A stretch of 64,000 nt of DNA from Urophycis tenuis (GCA_036785325.1 JAXIVH010000007.1:10136660-10200659), one strand, 5' to 3'. Counted from the first letter of the stretch, positions 1-22,806 are shown. Numbers and translations: made by a program. The notes: generated by a model not told the origin, from the letters alone.

Positions 1-101
1 GAAAACGATTACCATCAAATGTTGGTGATAAAAGTAACTTTGTGATAAAACACCTATTTTCTATCCTGTTTTGTGAGTGCTTGAGTCAGACTGGTAAAGG
101 G

Positions 102-270
102 GGCATTTGGCAGATGCTTTCGTCCAAGGCGACTTACAATCAGTACATGTGTGGGGTTCGACATGTGGACAGCTGGAGGAGGAGGAGGACGGGGGATCAA
201 AGGGATCGAACCGCCGACCCTACGGTTAGTGGACGACCCGCTCTGTCCAGTGAGCTACTGCCTCCCGACT
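102..270 (-). mobile_element. tRNA-derived SINE in the fetuin intron
   Basis: Read on the minus strand this stretch has a tRNA-like head with a B-box-type motif (GGTTCGATCC) and ends in the tail seen in many teleost SINEs (GCGTCTGCTAAATG-like). Two further copies of the same family lie on the plus strand at about 26.88-27.06 and 29.63-29.81 kb. It sits in the second fetuin intron. The tail is shared with L2/V-SINE-type elements (family knowledge); exact family is not assigned. Confidence 0.75.
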
Positions 271-341
271 GGTCTCTGGGCCTGGCCATTGAAGACACGT
301 CGAACACACCAAAGGGGATATAGAAACGTACGCCGTCTCAC

Positions 342-1077
342 CGTCAACGCTTTGGGCCTGACGGAGCAGTTGGCCAGCGGGGTGGGATCCAGCACGTGGC
401 AGCGGGTCTCCAGCAGTTCAACGTCCACAAAATACGTAGCGTCTCCATTGGGCTACAGAGAACATGAGGGAGATGTTACGTACAAAATAAGACCAATCCA
501 AGTGAACCCTTTGTTGAAACTATCACATGTCCACGAATGTCATGTGACGGGCAAGTCAATAAAACAACCAATATTATCTGAATTACATTCCCACCTGGGA
601 AACTAGTACAATAATCACATCACACAAATATACTGCGCTGTTCTGAGGATCGTTTTTTTTCTAGCACTTCTCAATCTATTTTCACATGACTTCATAAAAT
701 GCCTTTTCTTCTGAGACAACTGAGACAATGTTGGCTTTCTTCCAACTGTGCATTGTGTCGATGCACACCCAAAAACACTGTGTGGCAGCGGCAGCAAACA
801 GGGAGACCGGTGTTTACAACAGCTGTAACTTTAGTGTTTTCACCCAGCGCTCCAGGCTTACTTTAGTGATGATCTTGATGTCGTCGATCCTGTTCAGGAC
901 ATACTTGTAGCCGTGAGTGTGTTGGGCGTTGAGGAAGTCCTGAGCCACTATGGCTGCAGCCTCCACATCCGGAGAGTCGCACGGAGGCCGGCTGGTGGTG
1001 GGCAGCACCACTGCCCACGCCGACACCAGCAGCAGGCCCAGGGTCACCGCAATGCTCAGGGCGCGCATGTTCCACAA
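342..1077 (-). CDS. ahsg: Fetuin (alpha-2-HS-glycoprotein / fetuin-B family), first two coding exons, partial
   Basis: Fetuins are secreted liver glycoproteins with two cystatin-like domains that bind mineral and inhibit proteases. Exon 1 is 1077-862 and exon 2 is 452-342, both minus strand. The chosen start gives a hydrophobic signal peptide (about residues 4-22), then CDSPDVEAAA and the start of cystatin domain 1. Exon 1 ends at a GTAAGC donor in phase 0. Exon 2 opens after TGTAG and encodes ELLETRCHVLDPTPLANCSV, close to the family hallmark LETxCHxLDPTPLANC. Exon 2 ends at a GTGAGA donor, phase 0. The other exons lie beyond base 1, so only about 109 residues are visible. ahsg and fetub cannot be separated on this fragment; the symbol is provisional. 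An upstream TATA-rich stretch suits a strong liver promoter. Confidence 0.85.
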
Positions 1078-1152
1078 ATTGGGCTACAGGGGCCGAAAAT
1101 TGTACACGCAAGATGTGCAGGTAGTCAGGTGTACGACAGTACGTCCTCCTCT

Positions 1153-1181
1153 GGTATAGATATATATATATATATCCCGCC
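1153..1181 (-). promoter_or_regulatory. TATA-rich core promoter of the fetuin gene (putative)
   Basis: An alternating TA stretch lies about 80-100 bases upstream of the fetuin start codon on the minus strand. The spacing suits a TATA box with a short 5' UTR. It could also be a plain (TA)n microsatellite, so the call is tentative. Confidence 0.4.
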
Positions 1182-1199
1182 GTCTGTCTGCCTTTAAAC

Positions 1200-3456
1200 T
1201 GACAAACTCAGCCAAGGTAAACACCGCAGCCGGCCCCCTCATTATTGCGTCATGTGGACCCGTTGTTAAGTGCGGGTGGGGGGGGGGGTCTACTCACCAA
1301 AGTAGACCTGATTTAAACTGGTGGCTAACAATATTGTCTGATCAATGGAAGCCGAAATTGCACACACAAAAAAAGATGATAGATTATTGATAAATATTCA
1401 AAGAAGACAACATACTGGACAAATCTGCATTTAGTCATTTATATTTAATTTGTCATTTAATATTTTAAAGATATTAACTCCACACCATCATGAATAGAGG
1501 CATCAACCCGATGACCTCAACTCTTCCTAGAATCTTCTCAGACGGTCAAACCGCTGTTTTTCTGTTTTGGTTTTTGCTGCGTCAGCATTGGTGAGAAGGG
1601 TTCAACTACAGACCTCCCACCTGAGCTCTGTGAGCCAATGAGGGGTGAGCGTGACCTCGTTTCCCAGGGCCCAGCTCTGTAAGCCAATGGGGTTAGCCGT
1701 AGGACCCCGACACATGAAGTACGTCACTTCCATCTCTGGAGTAAGGTCACTCTGAAGGCTTGCGCCTTCGTGTCCTTCCAGGATTCTCGGTTGAGATACT
1801 TTTTTTTTTTTTTTTTTTTTGCTAGTACTGTCATTGTGTTGTGAACCTCAGGAGCAATGCTGCATGTGTAACGTGGAACACACCATGACGTCGTGCTACG
1901 TACACTACTGAGTGTCCGCCATGCTTACAGCTCTTTCTGAGTCCTCACAGTCCACTGGACTGTGTCTACTTGTAGGCTTATCTAGTAATCATACATCTAG
2001 GTGCAGACTCACACTGATCTCACCAAGTCACAGGAGGGCATCTGCAGGGCAGATTTTGAAATGGCTTGTGATGGCTAATCACACTCACACCTGGGGGTTA
2101 AATAAGGGCCCTTTAATATAGAATCTTTAAAGGCTATATGAATATATAGAATATTAATGTTTGTGCCTCAATGAAGATTTCAATAAATTACATTTAGGTA
2201 TTTTTATATTTGTAATACAGTGAAACCTCTCGAACACTTCTGAAGATGAACAATTTGCGTCTCACACTCGTCTTTTTCTGTATTAGTATTTCCATATGTA
2301 GTCTTCATATATTTATAATTCAATTTATAATATAATTCAATTCAATATGGTTAACTTTAGGTATTGTGTTAGATGTGGTTAAGTTTAAGTTAGAATTAGT
2401 TCAGGTCTACTTTATTAAAGTGCTAATTTTAGCTGGTTAGATGGTTAAGTTTAGGTATTAGGTTAGAGCTGATTAATTCAAGAGTCCTATAGAGACTCTC
2501 TATAGGACTCAAATTAATTCTAGGTAAATCTAGGTGGATTAGGGTTATATGGCAAAGTCTATATTCTTGCAGTACTTCCGGCCCGGTAACATGCGCCATC
2601 CTCCGTTATCTTGTGGGGGCGTAGTGCAGGGTGCGTGTGTCGTAGAGTGGGCGTGTCGTGTATGAATGTGGGCGTGTCGTGTAATCTCCAGGGCCGCAGA
2701 CAGGCCCTTTCATTGGGAGGGCCGGACCAATGGTGACGCATTTCAAGTGCGACGATGCAGTTTTTATGGTACTCAGCGCCGGTGTGGTGATGTACAGCCT
2801 ATGGTAAATAAAGATATTTATGAAATGAAGTTTTATCACGTTACGTCATTGTGCGAAACCATCTAATCCTCAGTTGGAAGGATTTACTACGCTAGTTGCG
2901 GATTGTCATGTTATGTTCTATGCATGTGTATGGTTAGTAAACGTGTCATGAGCATGCCTTCCGACAGTTAACTTGGTGGTAGCTACAGACGGTAAACGAG
3001 GGTTATTTAGTTGACGTAAACGTAAAAGAAAAGTATTATCTAATATGATCGTGTCTGCTGGTACAAGTCCCTTTGTATAATAGATGCTGGTGTGCTAAAC
3101 ATGCAACGTTTGTATGCTACTCACAATATATCACCATGTTCTGTAAAACACGATCATCACACTCGTGTGTAACAGTAACATTTGTAATAGAATATTAATC
3201 TATGACAGATGTTAACCCTCAAGTCAAAAATATCCCTGTATTAAAAGGTAAAAGTACACCTGAAATGGTATTCATTTAATTTGCGAGGCACCGTCACCAT
3301 AACCCGAACCATGCTTGTCTCTTACAGGCAAAAAGCTGGAGCATACCTTTATGTGAACCATTGGGTTCATGTGAGCCTGTGTGCCAGCTCTACCCAGTTC
3401 CCAGGAGACCATCTCAACGTGATCATCACATGACTCCCTCCTCTTAGATCGCACCG
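1200..3456. other. Intergenic DNA between divergent fetuin and senp5
   Basis: No gene is supported here. The stretch is mostly AT-rich and holds a poly-T run at about 1800-1820. A perfect 13-base inverted repeat with a 3-base loop lies at 2482-2510. Around 2735-2750 there is a CCAAT motif followed by TGACGC in more GC-rich DNA, which could belong to the senp5 promoter, but no transcription start can be fixed from sequence alone. Short ORFs here look random. Confidence 0.6.
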
Positions 3457-6323
3457 ATGGGGAAAGTTCCCCTCAAGGTGCGCCGAGGCAAACAAACAAG
3501 TCGAGGGATGCAACCGAGTGGCTCGGCGAAGGGTCTCCGGCGACACCCCGAGCTCAGCACAAGACGGCTGCTCTCCCTGCGCAGGATGTGGAGGTGGCGG
3601 CGGCGGCGCGGCGGCCGGGCGCGACGTTGTTTCTTCTCCACGCGGAGGAAGGGCGTCAAACGCAGGAGACCCTCAGAGCGCTCCGGCCCGCCGCCCGCCG
3701 ACCTCCCCGGCAGAACCGGCGTGCGGACGCCAGGAGCCACCGGCCGGGGCGCCCGCCTCCGGGGACGCCCCGCCGACCCAGAGCCAGGGTCAGCCACGGC
3801 TGCCGCCGCTGGAGGCACTGGAGGACCTCAAGCAGCAGGCTCTGAAGAAGAAGTGTGCCGGCCTGCCTCTCCGTCGACCTCCGACCCCGGCGGCGGCGGC
3901 TCACAGACGCAGGGCGCCGGTGGCTGTGGAAAGAGGAGGAGTGGGGCAGGGTGCGCGGACAAACTCAACCGGTTTGAGAAGACGGCTGGCGATCAGGAGG
4001 CCCGTGGCCGCCCACGGGAAGCGGGCGCCACCCGCAGGCGCGCAGAGCAGGCGGCGGCGGGCGGAGGGGCCGGCGTCACAACGAGTGGCGGCCCGGCCGC
4101 CGGTGAGAGCCTGCCGGGGCGCGGGGTGACCTCTGGACGCCGGCGGCACCGCGGCGTCAGCCACGGGTCTCTGATGGCGACCTTCAACGGTACGTCGGGG
4201 TCGTCCACCTCTTCACGTCGCTTCTCGTGTTTGATGCAGATTTATCGTGTTTTTACTCTCATTTCTTCTTCTTTTTTTTTTTTAAAGAATTTCTCAGCGG
4301 CTTCTGTAGAGCGTACGGGAGTTTGATCCCGCTGCAGAAGTGTGACATTCGCCGAAGCTTGAGGTGGCCCGAGATGGACGTCCGAGAAAGGTATGATGGA
4401 TCAAGGCGTGGGCCTGTGAGGGGCACACGGGGGTCTGGCCATTCCTGGAGGTTTGATATTGGAGATGAGGTTTGAGGGGCTTCAGTTTGGAGTGGGAGAC
4501 GTTGGAAAATACCAACAATGGGTCTTTGGGTCTTTCTGCACAAGATGGACGAAAGCACAATATCCTTTGATGGATGATGGGTGTGTAGTGGAGCACACTC
4601 AAACCGTAGCAGACACATTATTTCAGTTTCATAGGTTTCTTCTGGGGCAGGGGGCATCCTTGAGGAAGATGCCGGACTCCCGCCTGCTCCTTGAGGACCT
4701 GGAACGACCTGAAACGAATTCCCTGGAAGTCGCTTTGGATTAAGGCAACTGAAAATAATTGATCAAACTGGAATCCAATTGAATGCCCACCGACTGTGCA
4801 ATTCACACCTCAGCCTTCAGCCAACAGCCTTTAAAGTGATGGTTCGGAGTAAAATTCACCCTGAGGTAATTTCCACCAATAATCCAGCCAAATACCCCCT
4901 ACGATGCATTTTTAGCGACGGTCAATATTGGTCAAGTTTAGGGGTATAAGCCGAATGGCTTAGTACTTGTACGTGTACTTACAAACTTTCAAATGCCTCG
5001 TTTTGTGAGTACAGACCATATATGTACTACTACAGAAGTTGGGTAACAATCCATGCATTATTAGTGGGGTAATTTACGAGATATACACACTGTACCATTC
5101 ACTCCAGTACTAAGCCATTCGGCTGATACCCCTAAACTTGATAAATATTGACCGTCACTAAAAATGCATCTGAGGGGGTACTTAGCTGGATTATTGGTGG
5201 AAATTACCTCAGGGTGAATTTTACTCCGAACCACAACCAACCACTTTAAAGATGCATGTCACGAATGGACCTGAATCCCCACCCCCATTCAATGCTGCAG
5301 TGTATTAATCATAGACCTGCACCAACACTCAATATGCAGAGGGGTTGAGCAATCTGTATGTGTCAATATCATGCAACCCTCTGAACCCACACTTGTGTGG
5401 TTTTGAACCAGATTGACGACTCTAGAACCCCGTTATCAACCCCCCTGCTGTTTTCATAGCACACCGTGACTTTACTACTATAGTACTATGCTACTGACTA
5501 TACTATCACTATTCATGTTATGGTGGCCCAGGAGGTCACATTAACACTCAGTGTTCACAGGGACCCCCTTGGATCCTGCTCACAGACCCCTGGGTGGTCA
5601 CTGCTTTAGACCTCCGTGGTGGTACTTACAGCATCCTGTGTGTGTGTGTGTGTGTGTCTGTGTCTGTGTCTGTGTGTGTGAGAATGAATAAACACTAGTT
5701 TATTCTGCTTGTATGCCACATCATTGCAGAGTACTTTGCTACAAACGTTAACAACTATCACATACAACCATCGACCAGATGTTCCCCTGAAAAGGCACGA
5801 ACAACGTGCTCACAGCAGTGTGTAGCAGTAATCCTCTCATTTCAGCTAATGAAGTAGATGGGAAAACAAGACATTAAGGGTGAAGTGACTCACGTCCAAC
5901 TCTGTGACTGCAGCGCTGTGGAGTGAAGCCCCTTTCGGGGTTGTCCTGCCGTGCACTCCGATGGCGCCGTCAGCTGCATGCGTTCTCTCCTCCAGAGACA
6001 TGCTGGTGGTCTCCATGGTGACCAGGTTCAGGTCCCGCGCGGTGAGGACCACGTCCCCCGCCTTCCAGGTGGTCTACAGGAAGCACACGCTGACCCTGGA
6101 GGACCTGGCCACGCTCGCCAACCAGAACTGGCTCAATGACCAGGTTGGCCCCCACCCCCCCCCCCTCCACGCTCCACCCTCCACGCTCCACCCTCCACGC
6201 TACACCCTCCACGCTACACCCTTCACGCTACACCCGCACGCCACCGCCCGGCGTCCGCCCGGGCTAAAAACCGCGAACGTAGAACTACGTCTGTTTCGCG
6301 TTAAATGTGATGCATTTTTCTGT

Positions 6324-6368
<45 letters not shown>

Positions 6369-8110
6369 GTGTGTTTTCAGGTCATAAACATGTATGGGGA
6401 GCTGATTATGGACTCTACGGATAACAAGGTAGTTGTATTACCAATGTATTCATTTTTCTGCATGTCAAGTGCAGTTTGTATTGCTTTCAACCGTCTGTTA
6501 CTTCAAAGCTAATTTAAAACCTTTTGCTCTTCCCCCCCCCCCTGTGATAGTAATGTCGCTATACTGATCAGCATGATTCCCTCTCTGTCCCACCTGCAGG
6601 TCCATTTTCTGAACAGTTTCTTTCACCATCAACTGGAGACGAAGGGCTATGAGGGGGTGAGGAGATGGACGAAACAGGTGCGTTTTTTCAGAACCAGCGA
6701 GAATCAGATGGCATCACTTGTCTTATAACCCCCCCCCCCCCCCCACCACCACCCGCCAGACATTGCTGTGGATGTGAATCCGATGTAAACCTTTTCACTT
6801 TCTTCATTGCTGCTGCTCGCCATGACGCCATGAAGGATAAAACCCTTCCTTCCACCCTTTTACACATCCCATCCTCTGTGGGGTTTCTCCTCCCTGTGGG
6901 TCTCTGTCTGTCTGTCTGTCTGTCTGTTTGTTTGTTTGTTTGTTTGTTTTTTTGTTCCCCCCCTGGCTGGGATTTCCCTGGATGATGGATGGGATTTATT
7001 ACCATTGACGATTTGATTTCTGTGTTTCTTTAAATCATTCCGTCCCATGAAAGAGACGGCATCCGGCGACCGAGGGGACTGAATGAATGAACGAGTGAAG
7101 GGTTTTAAGACGCGCCGCCGCTTTATTTGCTGAACAAATCCCCTCTACCCAGCCTGGAGTTCTGCCCAAAGGCCAAACTTCACCTCCGGTGGGGCCAGAG
7201 TGGATATGACCCCGTTTAACCCCCAGCCCCCGCAGTTCTCGCCGTCACTTCCACTGTTGATGCCTTTCTATCCCCCCCCCCTGTTCCCCCGGTACCCCCC
7301 CAGGTCAACCTCTTCTCCAAGCGTCTGGTGCTGGTGCCGGTCCACCTGGAGGTGCACTGGTGCCTGGTGGCGGTGGACCCGGGCCAGCGCCGCGTGCGGC
7401 TCTACGACTCCTCGGACTGCGCGTCTGTGGCGGCGGCGGCTACCGTGGTAACGGCCCCGGACCCCCCCCCCCACACCCCCCCCCCCCAAAAAAAAAAAAC
7501 AACACACTGAAACATGCACGTGTTTACCCATGAGGTCAGGAAAAAGTCGTATTCATGAATGTATTTGTGTATTCGTTTGTTTGTTTTTTAAATCAGAGCA
7601 TCCTGAAATACCTGACCCGTGAGGCGAAAGAGAAGAGCCAGAAGTGTTTCCAAACCGGCTGGATGGCTTCTAACACCAAGGTACATGAACGTTGAAATTC
7701 CTACATTTTAAACTTGATGCGAAATGTTCGCCCAGCGCTGTTGTGGCGCCCCCTGCTGGAAACGGTGGGAGGAGTGCGAGCAGACGGGCGGGATGCTCAA
7801 GTGTCGCCCTCTACTGTCCATTCTAGGGGATCCCCAAGCAGAACAACGAGAATGACTGCGGAGTTTTTGTCCTGGAGGTACAGTCCAGCCTTCAATGTAC
7901 ACGCAGCAGGATGAAAAAAAAAAGTCAAATGTTTAGCATGATCTGATGGTGTGTGCCTGTGTGCGTGTGTGTGTGCCTGTGTGTGTGTCTCCCTCTCAGT
8001 ACTGTAAGCGGCTTGCCTTCCGGAAGCCCCTCACCTTCTCCCAGAAGGAGATACCAAGCATCCGAAAGACAATCTACAAGGAACTTTGTGAACGAAAGCT
8101 TCACGTATAA
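3457..8110 (+). CDS. senp5: Sentrin/SUMO-specific protease, SENP3/SENP5 type, nine exons, complete
   Basis: Cysteine protease (peptidase C48) that matures SUMO precursors and removes SUMO from targets; SENP3 and SENP5 are mainly nucleolar in mammals. Exons: 3457-4189, 4288-4390, 5996-6143, 6381-6428, 6600-6677, 7304-7447, 7597-7680, 7827-7877, 8000-8110. All junctions are GT-AG and phases match, giving 1500 bases, 499 residues. Residues 1-244 form an Arg/Ala/Pro-rich, poorly conserved N-terminus. Exon 2 encodes the hallmark AYGSLIPL. The catalytic domain holds QNWLNDQ, INMYGELIMDS and HLEVHW, with His388, Asp405 in LYDSS, and Cys457 in NDCGVFVL. The end KELCERKLHV matches the family C-terminus. 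INMYGELIMDS and EAKEKS favour SENP5 over SENP3. The N-terminal exon is high-GC with overlapping open frames; its frame was fixed by splicing into EFLSGF...YGSLIPL, but the exact start is less certain. Confidence 0.9.
4829..5251. mobile_element. MITE with about 150-base terminal inverted repeats in senp5 intron 2
   Basis: The left arm starts at CTTTAAAG and the right arm ends with CTTTAAAG. The arms are near-perfect reverse complements: the same TTCGGAGTAAAATTCACC block opens the left arm and, inverted, closes the right. The centre is about 120 bases with no coding potential. This is a non-autonomous DNA transposon; superfamily not assigned. Confidence 0.8.
5637..5682. repeat. (TG)n microsatellite
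   Basis: A run of TG with a few TC interruptions in senp5 intron 2. A second TG run lies at 6325-6374, directly before the exon 4 acceptor (TTTTCAG). Confidence 0.9.
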
Positions 8111-8844
<734 letters not shown>

Positions 8845-9400
8845 CACTCTACCGCAAGGGGCCAAAACTCAAATCACACTTTAGGTCGCGGGCCCAACTG
8901 GATAAACCTTTATTGAACAAACTAAAACGTAAGGTTTTTTTTTAACATGAATATGAATCGAAACAGACGGGATACAATATTATTCCAAAAATAAATAAAC
9001 TTTAAATAACTTTCATCCACAGCAAGGAAGTACGCAACAAAGTCTTTGCCTCTTTCAATCGACTGACTTTTCAAATCAGCGGCCGTATTTCTGCTCAGGC
9101 TTACATTTCCAAACGTCTGCTTTTTGTCTGGACACAAGACGTCGCGCACTGTCCTCACGCAGCTCTTCAGAAACTCTTCAGAAACTCTCCCTGGGTCCTT
9201 TGCCTCGGTGAAAAACGTCTGCTGTGACGTCAGATTGCTCTTCAGCTCTTCGACCCTCTGTAGCTTCTGCTCTGCATTCAGGTTTTTCAAGGTGTCCTGA
9301 TGTTTTCTCATAGTGCCGTCTTAGACTATATTCCTGAATGATAGCCACATTGGCTCCACAAAGAAGACACACAGGTTGAGCGGCCGTGTCAGAAAACATG
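8845..9400 (-). pseudogene. hAT-family transposase remnant (GTF2IRD2/ZBED-like), frameshifted and truncated
   Basis: Read leftward from 9399, one frame encodes MFSDTAAQPVCLLCGANVA and a following RRHYE, the BED-like zinc-finger start of hAT transposases related to the GTF2IRD2 C-terminal domain. Near 9311 the reading continues only in another frame (QRVEELKSNLTSQQ, then KSCVRTVRDVLCPDK, then VSLSRNTAAD and FVAYFLAVDES). The catalytic region after VDES is lost. One frameshift plus truncation make it non-functional. Flanking GC-rich words such as GCGGGCCC fit hAT ends, but exact termini were not found. Confidence 0.8.
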
Positions 9401-10432
9401 TGCTCAATCCTCCCACTGGTTCTGAAAGGCTCTGTTTTCAGAATCCACTCTTCTCTTGGCCATTCTTACGGGCTTAACCTGAAATCAGGGCTTCACACAT
9501 CAACAGACGCTTGGATCGATCCGACGCAGTGGACACGGGAACGATCGCAGGAAGCCTGCTGCGCTGCATTATGGGATTTGTAGTTTGTTATGTTACTGGC
9601 GCTTCATATTGCCGGGCCATTAAAAAAAAAATGATCTGGACGTGGCCCGCGAGCCTGGAGTGTGACATGTATGGAGTCTACAGTCGCACCAACCCAACCG
9701 GCAGAGTGCAATGTGGCTCAACAACGGACCACTGACTCTGACCGGCCCACGAGTCCACGAGCGCGCGGTGCTCCTGTAAGCCCTCTCCAAAGTAATCTGG
9801 ATTTGGGACTCTGAGAAGTGATTATGTGCTCCCAAAATAGTGACATCATCAATGCAACCGAAAGGTTCACGGAGTTTGCCGAGCTAAGTTGGTGACTCGT
9901 GGCCGTGACTCGACCGACCAGACCCTTACTGACCCTCACACACCTGTCTATACATCATACGTCTGCAGGGAGGGGCCGCCGTGGGTGGGCCGCGGGGGCC
10001 GGTGCTTGTATTTACGGTATGGCAGAACCACAGACGCAATGACTGATGTGTGGAGTCCGCCTTCCAGAGCCCCCTAACTCTGTTGCGTCCCGTGGTCTTC
10101 ATGAGGTGGTCTTCATGAGGTGACTATGCAATTTCCCTCAGGGATCATTACAGTATGTCTGTCTGTCTGTCTGTCTGTCTGTGTCCTACATCAGGCTCGT
10201 ACATGCCAACCTCCTCGGCTATTTAAACACGGACGGCAAAAAAAAAAAACGGGGCAGATGGCGTAAAGCAGGTACACTGGTGGAGAGCTGCACGTTGACC
10301 TATGACCTCTGGGGGCTGGTGAGACCCCCCCCCCCCACCACACAGCATGATCCATGACAGCTACTGGTTGAGTGTGTATCTACGGCAGGGTCCATTTCCC
10401 TGTGCGTCTCTGTTGTTTGTATATATACTCTT
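9401..10432. other. Intergenic DNA between the senp5 flank and the crb1 3' side
   Basis: No gene is supported. It holds a (TCTG)n tract at about 10157-10182 and short homopolymer A and C runs near 10240 and 10327. Short ORFs on both strands have no recognisable domain. Confidence 0.55.
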
Positions 10433-10716
10433 TTTTTTTTTTTTTTGATCCCGTGAGGGAAATGTGGTCTTTGCATTTATCCCAATCCGTGAATTAGTGA
10501 AACACACCCAGCACACAGTGATCACACAGTGAGGTGAAGCACACACACTAATCCCGACACAGTGAGCTGCCTGCTACAGCAGTGCTCGGGGAGCAGTGAG
10601 GGGTTAGGTGCCTTGCTCAAGGGCACTTCAGCCGTTCCTACTGGTCGGGGTTCGAACCCCTCGCAACCCTCCGATTATACAAGTCCGAAGCCCTAACCGG
10701 TAGGCCACGGCCCCTT
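10433..10716 (-). mobile_element. tRNA-derived SINE (minus strand)
   Basis: Read on the minus strand the element opens with a tRNA-like head (GGGGCCGTGGCCTACCGG, then B box GGTTCGAACCCC). It continues with the widespread teleost body AAGTGCCCTTGAGCAAGG and CACCTAACCCCTCACTGC, and ends in a poly-A tail that appears as poly-T at 10432-10446 on the plus strand. Full-length or nearly so. Confidence 0.85.
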
Positions 10717-10797
10717 GTCGCTGATCTTAGGATGGCGAAGCGCCCTGCGTCCTCGTCTTCGTTCCTTCTGCCAACGCACACCTCCGTTGCGGCGTTG

Positions 10798-11146
10798 GCT
10801 TGGCCCATCTCCCCAGGCCCATCTCCCCAGGCCCATCTCCCCTGACCCATCTCCCCAGGCCCATCTCCCCAGGCCCATCTCCCCTGACCCATCTCCCCTG
10901 ACCCATCTCCCCGGGCCCATCTCCCCTGACCCATCTCCCCTGACCCATCTCCCCAGGCCCATCTCCCCAGGCCCATCTCCCCAGGCCCATCTCCCCTGAC
11001 CCATCTCCCCGGGCCCATCTCCCTTGACCCATCTCCCCGGGCCCATCTCCCCAGGCCCATCTCCCCTGACCCATCTCCCCGGGCCCATCTCCCCGGGCCC
11101 ATCTCCCCAGGCCCATCTCCCCGGGCCCATCTCCCCGGGTCCACGT
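10798..11146. repeat. 15-base minisatellite in the crb1 3' flank
   Basis: About 23 head-to-tail copies of a 15-base unit of the form CCCATCTCCCCAGGC, with variants CCTGA and CCGGG. It lies within 70 bases of the crb1 stop codon, so it is probably part of the 3' UTR. Long ORFs across it in several frames are by-products of a period divisible by three. Confidence 0.9.
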
Positions 11147-11177
11147 CGCGTGGTGGCCCCTGCCGAGGAGAGGCCCT

Positions 11178-11203
11178 GGGGGGGGGGGGGGGGGGGGGGG
11201 GGG
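11178..11203. repeat. G homopolymer (C run on the crb1 sense strand)
   Basis: An uninterrupted run of more than 20 G directly downstream of the crb1 stop. Length is likely unreliable in the assembly. Confidence 0.85.
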
Positions 11204-11210
11204 CGCCCGG

Positions 11211-20896
<9,686 letters not shown>

Positions 20897-22806
20897 TGTT
20901 GCCGCGACTGGTCCTCTGAATCAATTTAGCAGGCGCGTCATGTCTCCGGTTTAAGCGGCGGCGAATGGTCCATCTTCATCCCCGGTCGCCCGTGCATTGC
21001 GTTCGGCGCTCGCTCTGCCGGTCTGGTCATCGCTGGGACGGATGCATCTGGGATTAGACTAAGACACTTAGCAGAGGAGGTCTTCACGAGGCTAAATCGA
21101 GAAACTTTTCTCACATTGTCTTACATAACATGCATTTTCCTCATGACAAAAATAGGATTTTGATTGCTGATTACAGTCTTACAACAGATAAACATAGAAG
21201 ATGAATTTCACTGCATGCACCAGTCTGCCCTGACTTGGACATATACATATGGAATGCCATTTGAGTCAATATAAAATGAATAAATACAGAATATTAAATA
21301 AATGTCTATAGAATAAATACACATGACTATGACATAAATCATGAAATAAATAAATGAGGCAGTAAATACATAAATATAAATAGGCTATATTTATATATAT
21401 AGGCTATATATATACGTTTTTTAAAGGACTACTTACTAAATGACACATCTATTTATTGAATGCCACATTTCCATCTGCTATAATCAACTGAGTGGGCGTG
21501 GTTATCTCAGACCACAGCAACACAAAGAGAGCGAGCTGTCCAGAGTCGGGCTGCGGGACGCAGACGTGAACTAGTCGCACATCTTCCACACGAACACGGA
21601 GTTAAGGTCTCAAACTATTTAAGACTATCGTCATCCATGTCCACGTATTAAAGAGCACTTTTCCGTCCACGTATGAAAAGAAGTCTTCAATACGGGCCAG
21701 AGTAGTATCCGCTGCTAAACCATGTCAATCAAGGCACGTCCCCTGTAATAAAAAAGGAGTCATTTTGAAAAAACGTACTTTTTAAAAATAAAAACGTATT
21801 TATGTATTTAAATTGTATTATGTATTTAAAATGTATTTAAATATTGAGTAGCTGGCATATATGTAGTATGTACGTGTAGGATTTATTTAATCATAGCCGT
21901 ATTAATTTATTACATAGCCATTACATATCCATCTATTTAGTTATTTATCTAAATGTTATATTTATTAAATATGGACTCAAATGGCATGCCATACATAGCC
22001 ATCCCATCTGTGTTTATTGACGGGGTGTCGCGCGGTTCCGGAAACAGCAAGACTACATTACCCAGCGTACCACGCGTCCACCATAGCGATCTTAAGGTTT
22101 TAGTTAGCACATTCGTCTCGCTCTTCTTAAACACAGTTATAATATTTATGGCATTCCGTTTCTACAACAACCGACATTCTCAAGTATATACGCTACTTCA
22201 AAGTTACGTGTAATGTAGTCACTCCTAGATCGTATTGGTTGAAACGTCTATACTTCTAAAACAAAGCAGAAACAGCCAACAAGGAAAACGCAAGATGCAG
22301 CACTGATCGTCCGACATTTCTCGTACAATTGAAGAATAGGGCGTCAACAACCACCCAGGAACTAAGATCGCTTTTTAAGTCTTCCATCACCATGTGAAAG
22401 TGTTTGCCACCGGCGAGCAGCTTTTCAGACGCGCCACGGATCCCCCACGGTAAATTGTAAACAACGTAGGTGGTGTTTTACAAAGTGGCCATTCTTGTCG
22501 TTTGTCAACGTTCTCCTTTAAAGGGGGGCCATTTAGAGTCGACCCAGGGTGGGGGTCCCGAAGGTGGTCCCGATGGTGGTCCCATCACCTGCACCTCACA
22601 CCTCAGCAGCTACAGTAACATTAACAATGCAGTAACAATGCAGTCACCACTATTCAGTCCAGGCTCATTTTTGCAGCGGTACATGTGAAAAAAACGCGGC
22701 GCCCCCGTACGATCATTTATTGTTCACATTTCGATCGATCCACAGACACTTGTTCTGGTCGGCTCCTCGGGTGAGAGTTTGTGATTGTTTATCGTCAGGC
22801 AACGAG
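20897..22806. promoter_or_regulatory. Shared upstream region of the divergent crb1 and zbtb41 genes
   Basis: The two genes start head-to-head 1.9 kb apart, as in human. The region is AT-rich with TATA-like words near 21390-21410. No gene is supported. A candidate acceptor (TTATCGTCAG) lies ten bases before the zbtb41 start, so a non-coding zbtb41 exon may lie upstream. Confidence 0.45.
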
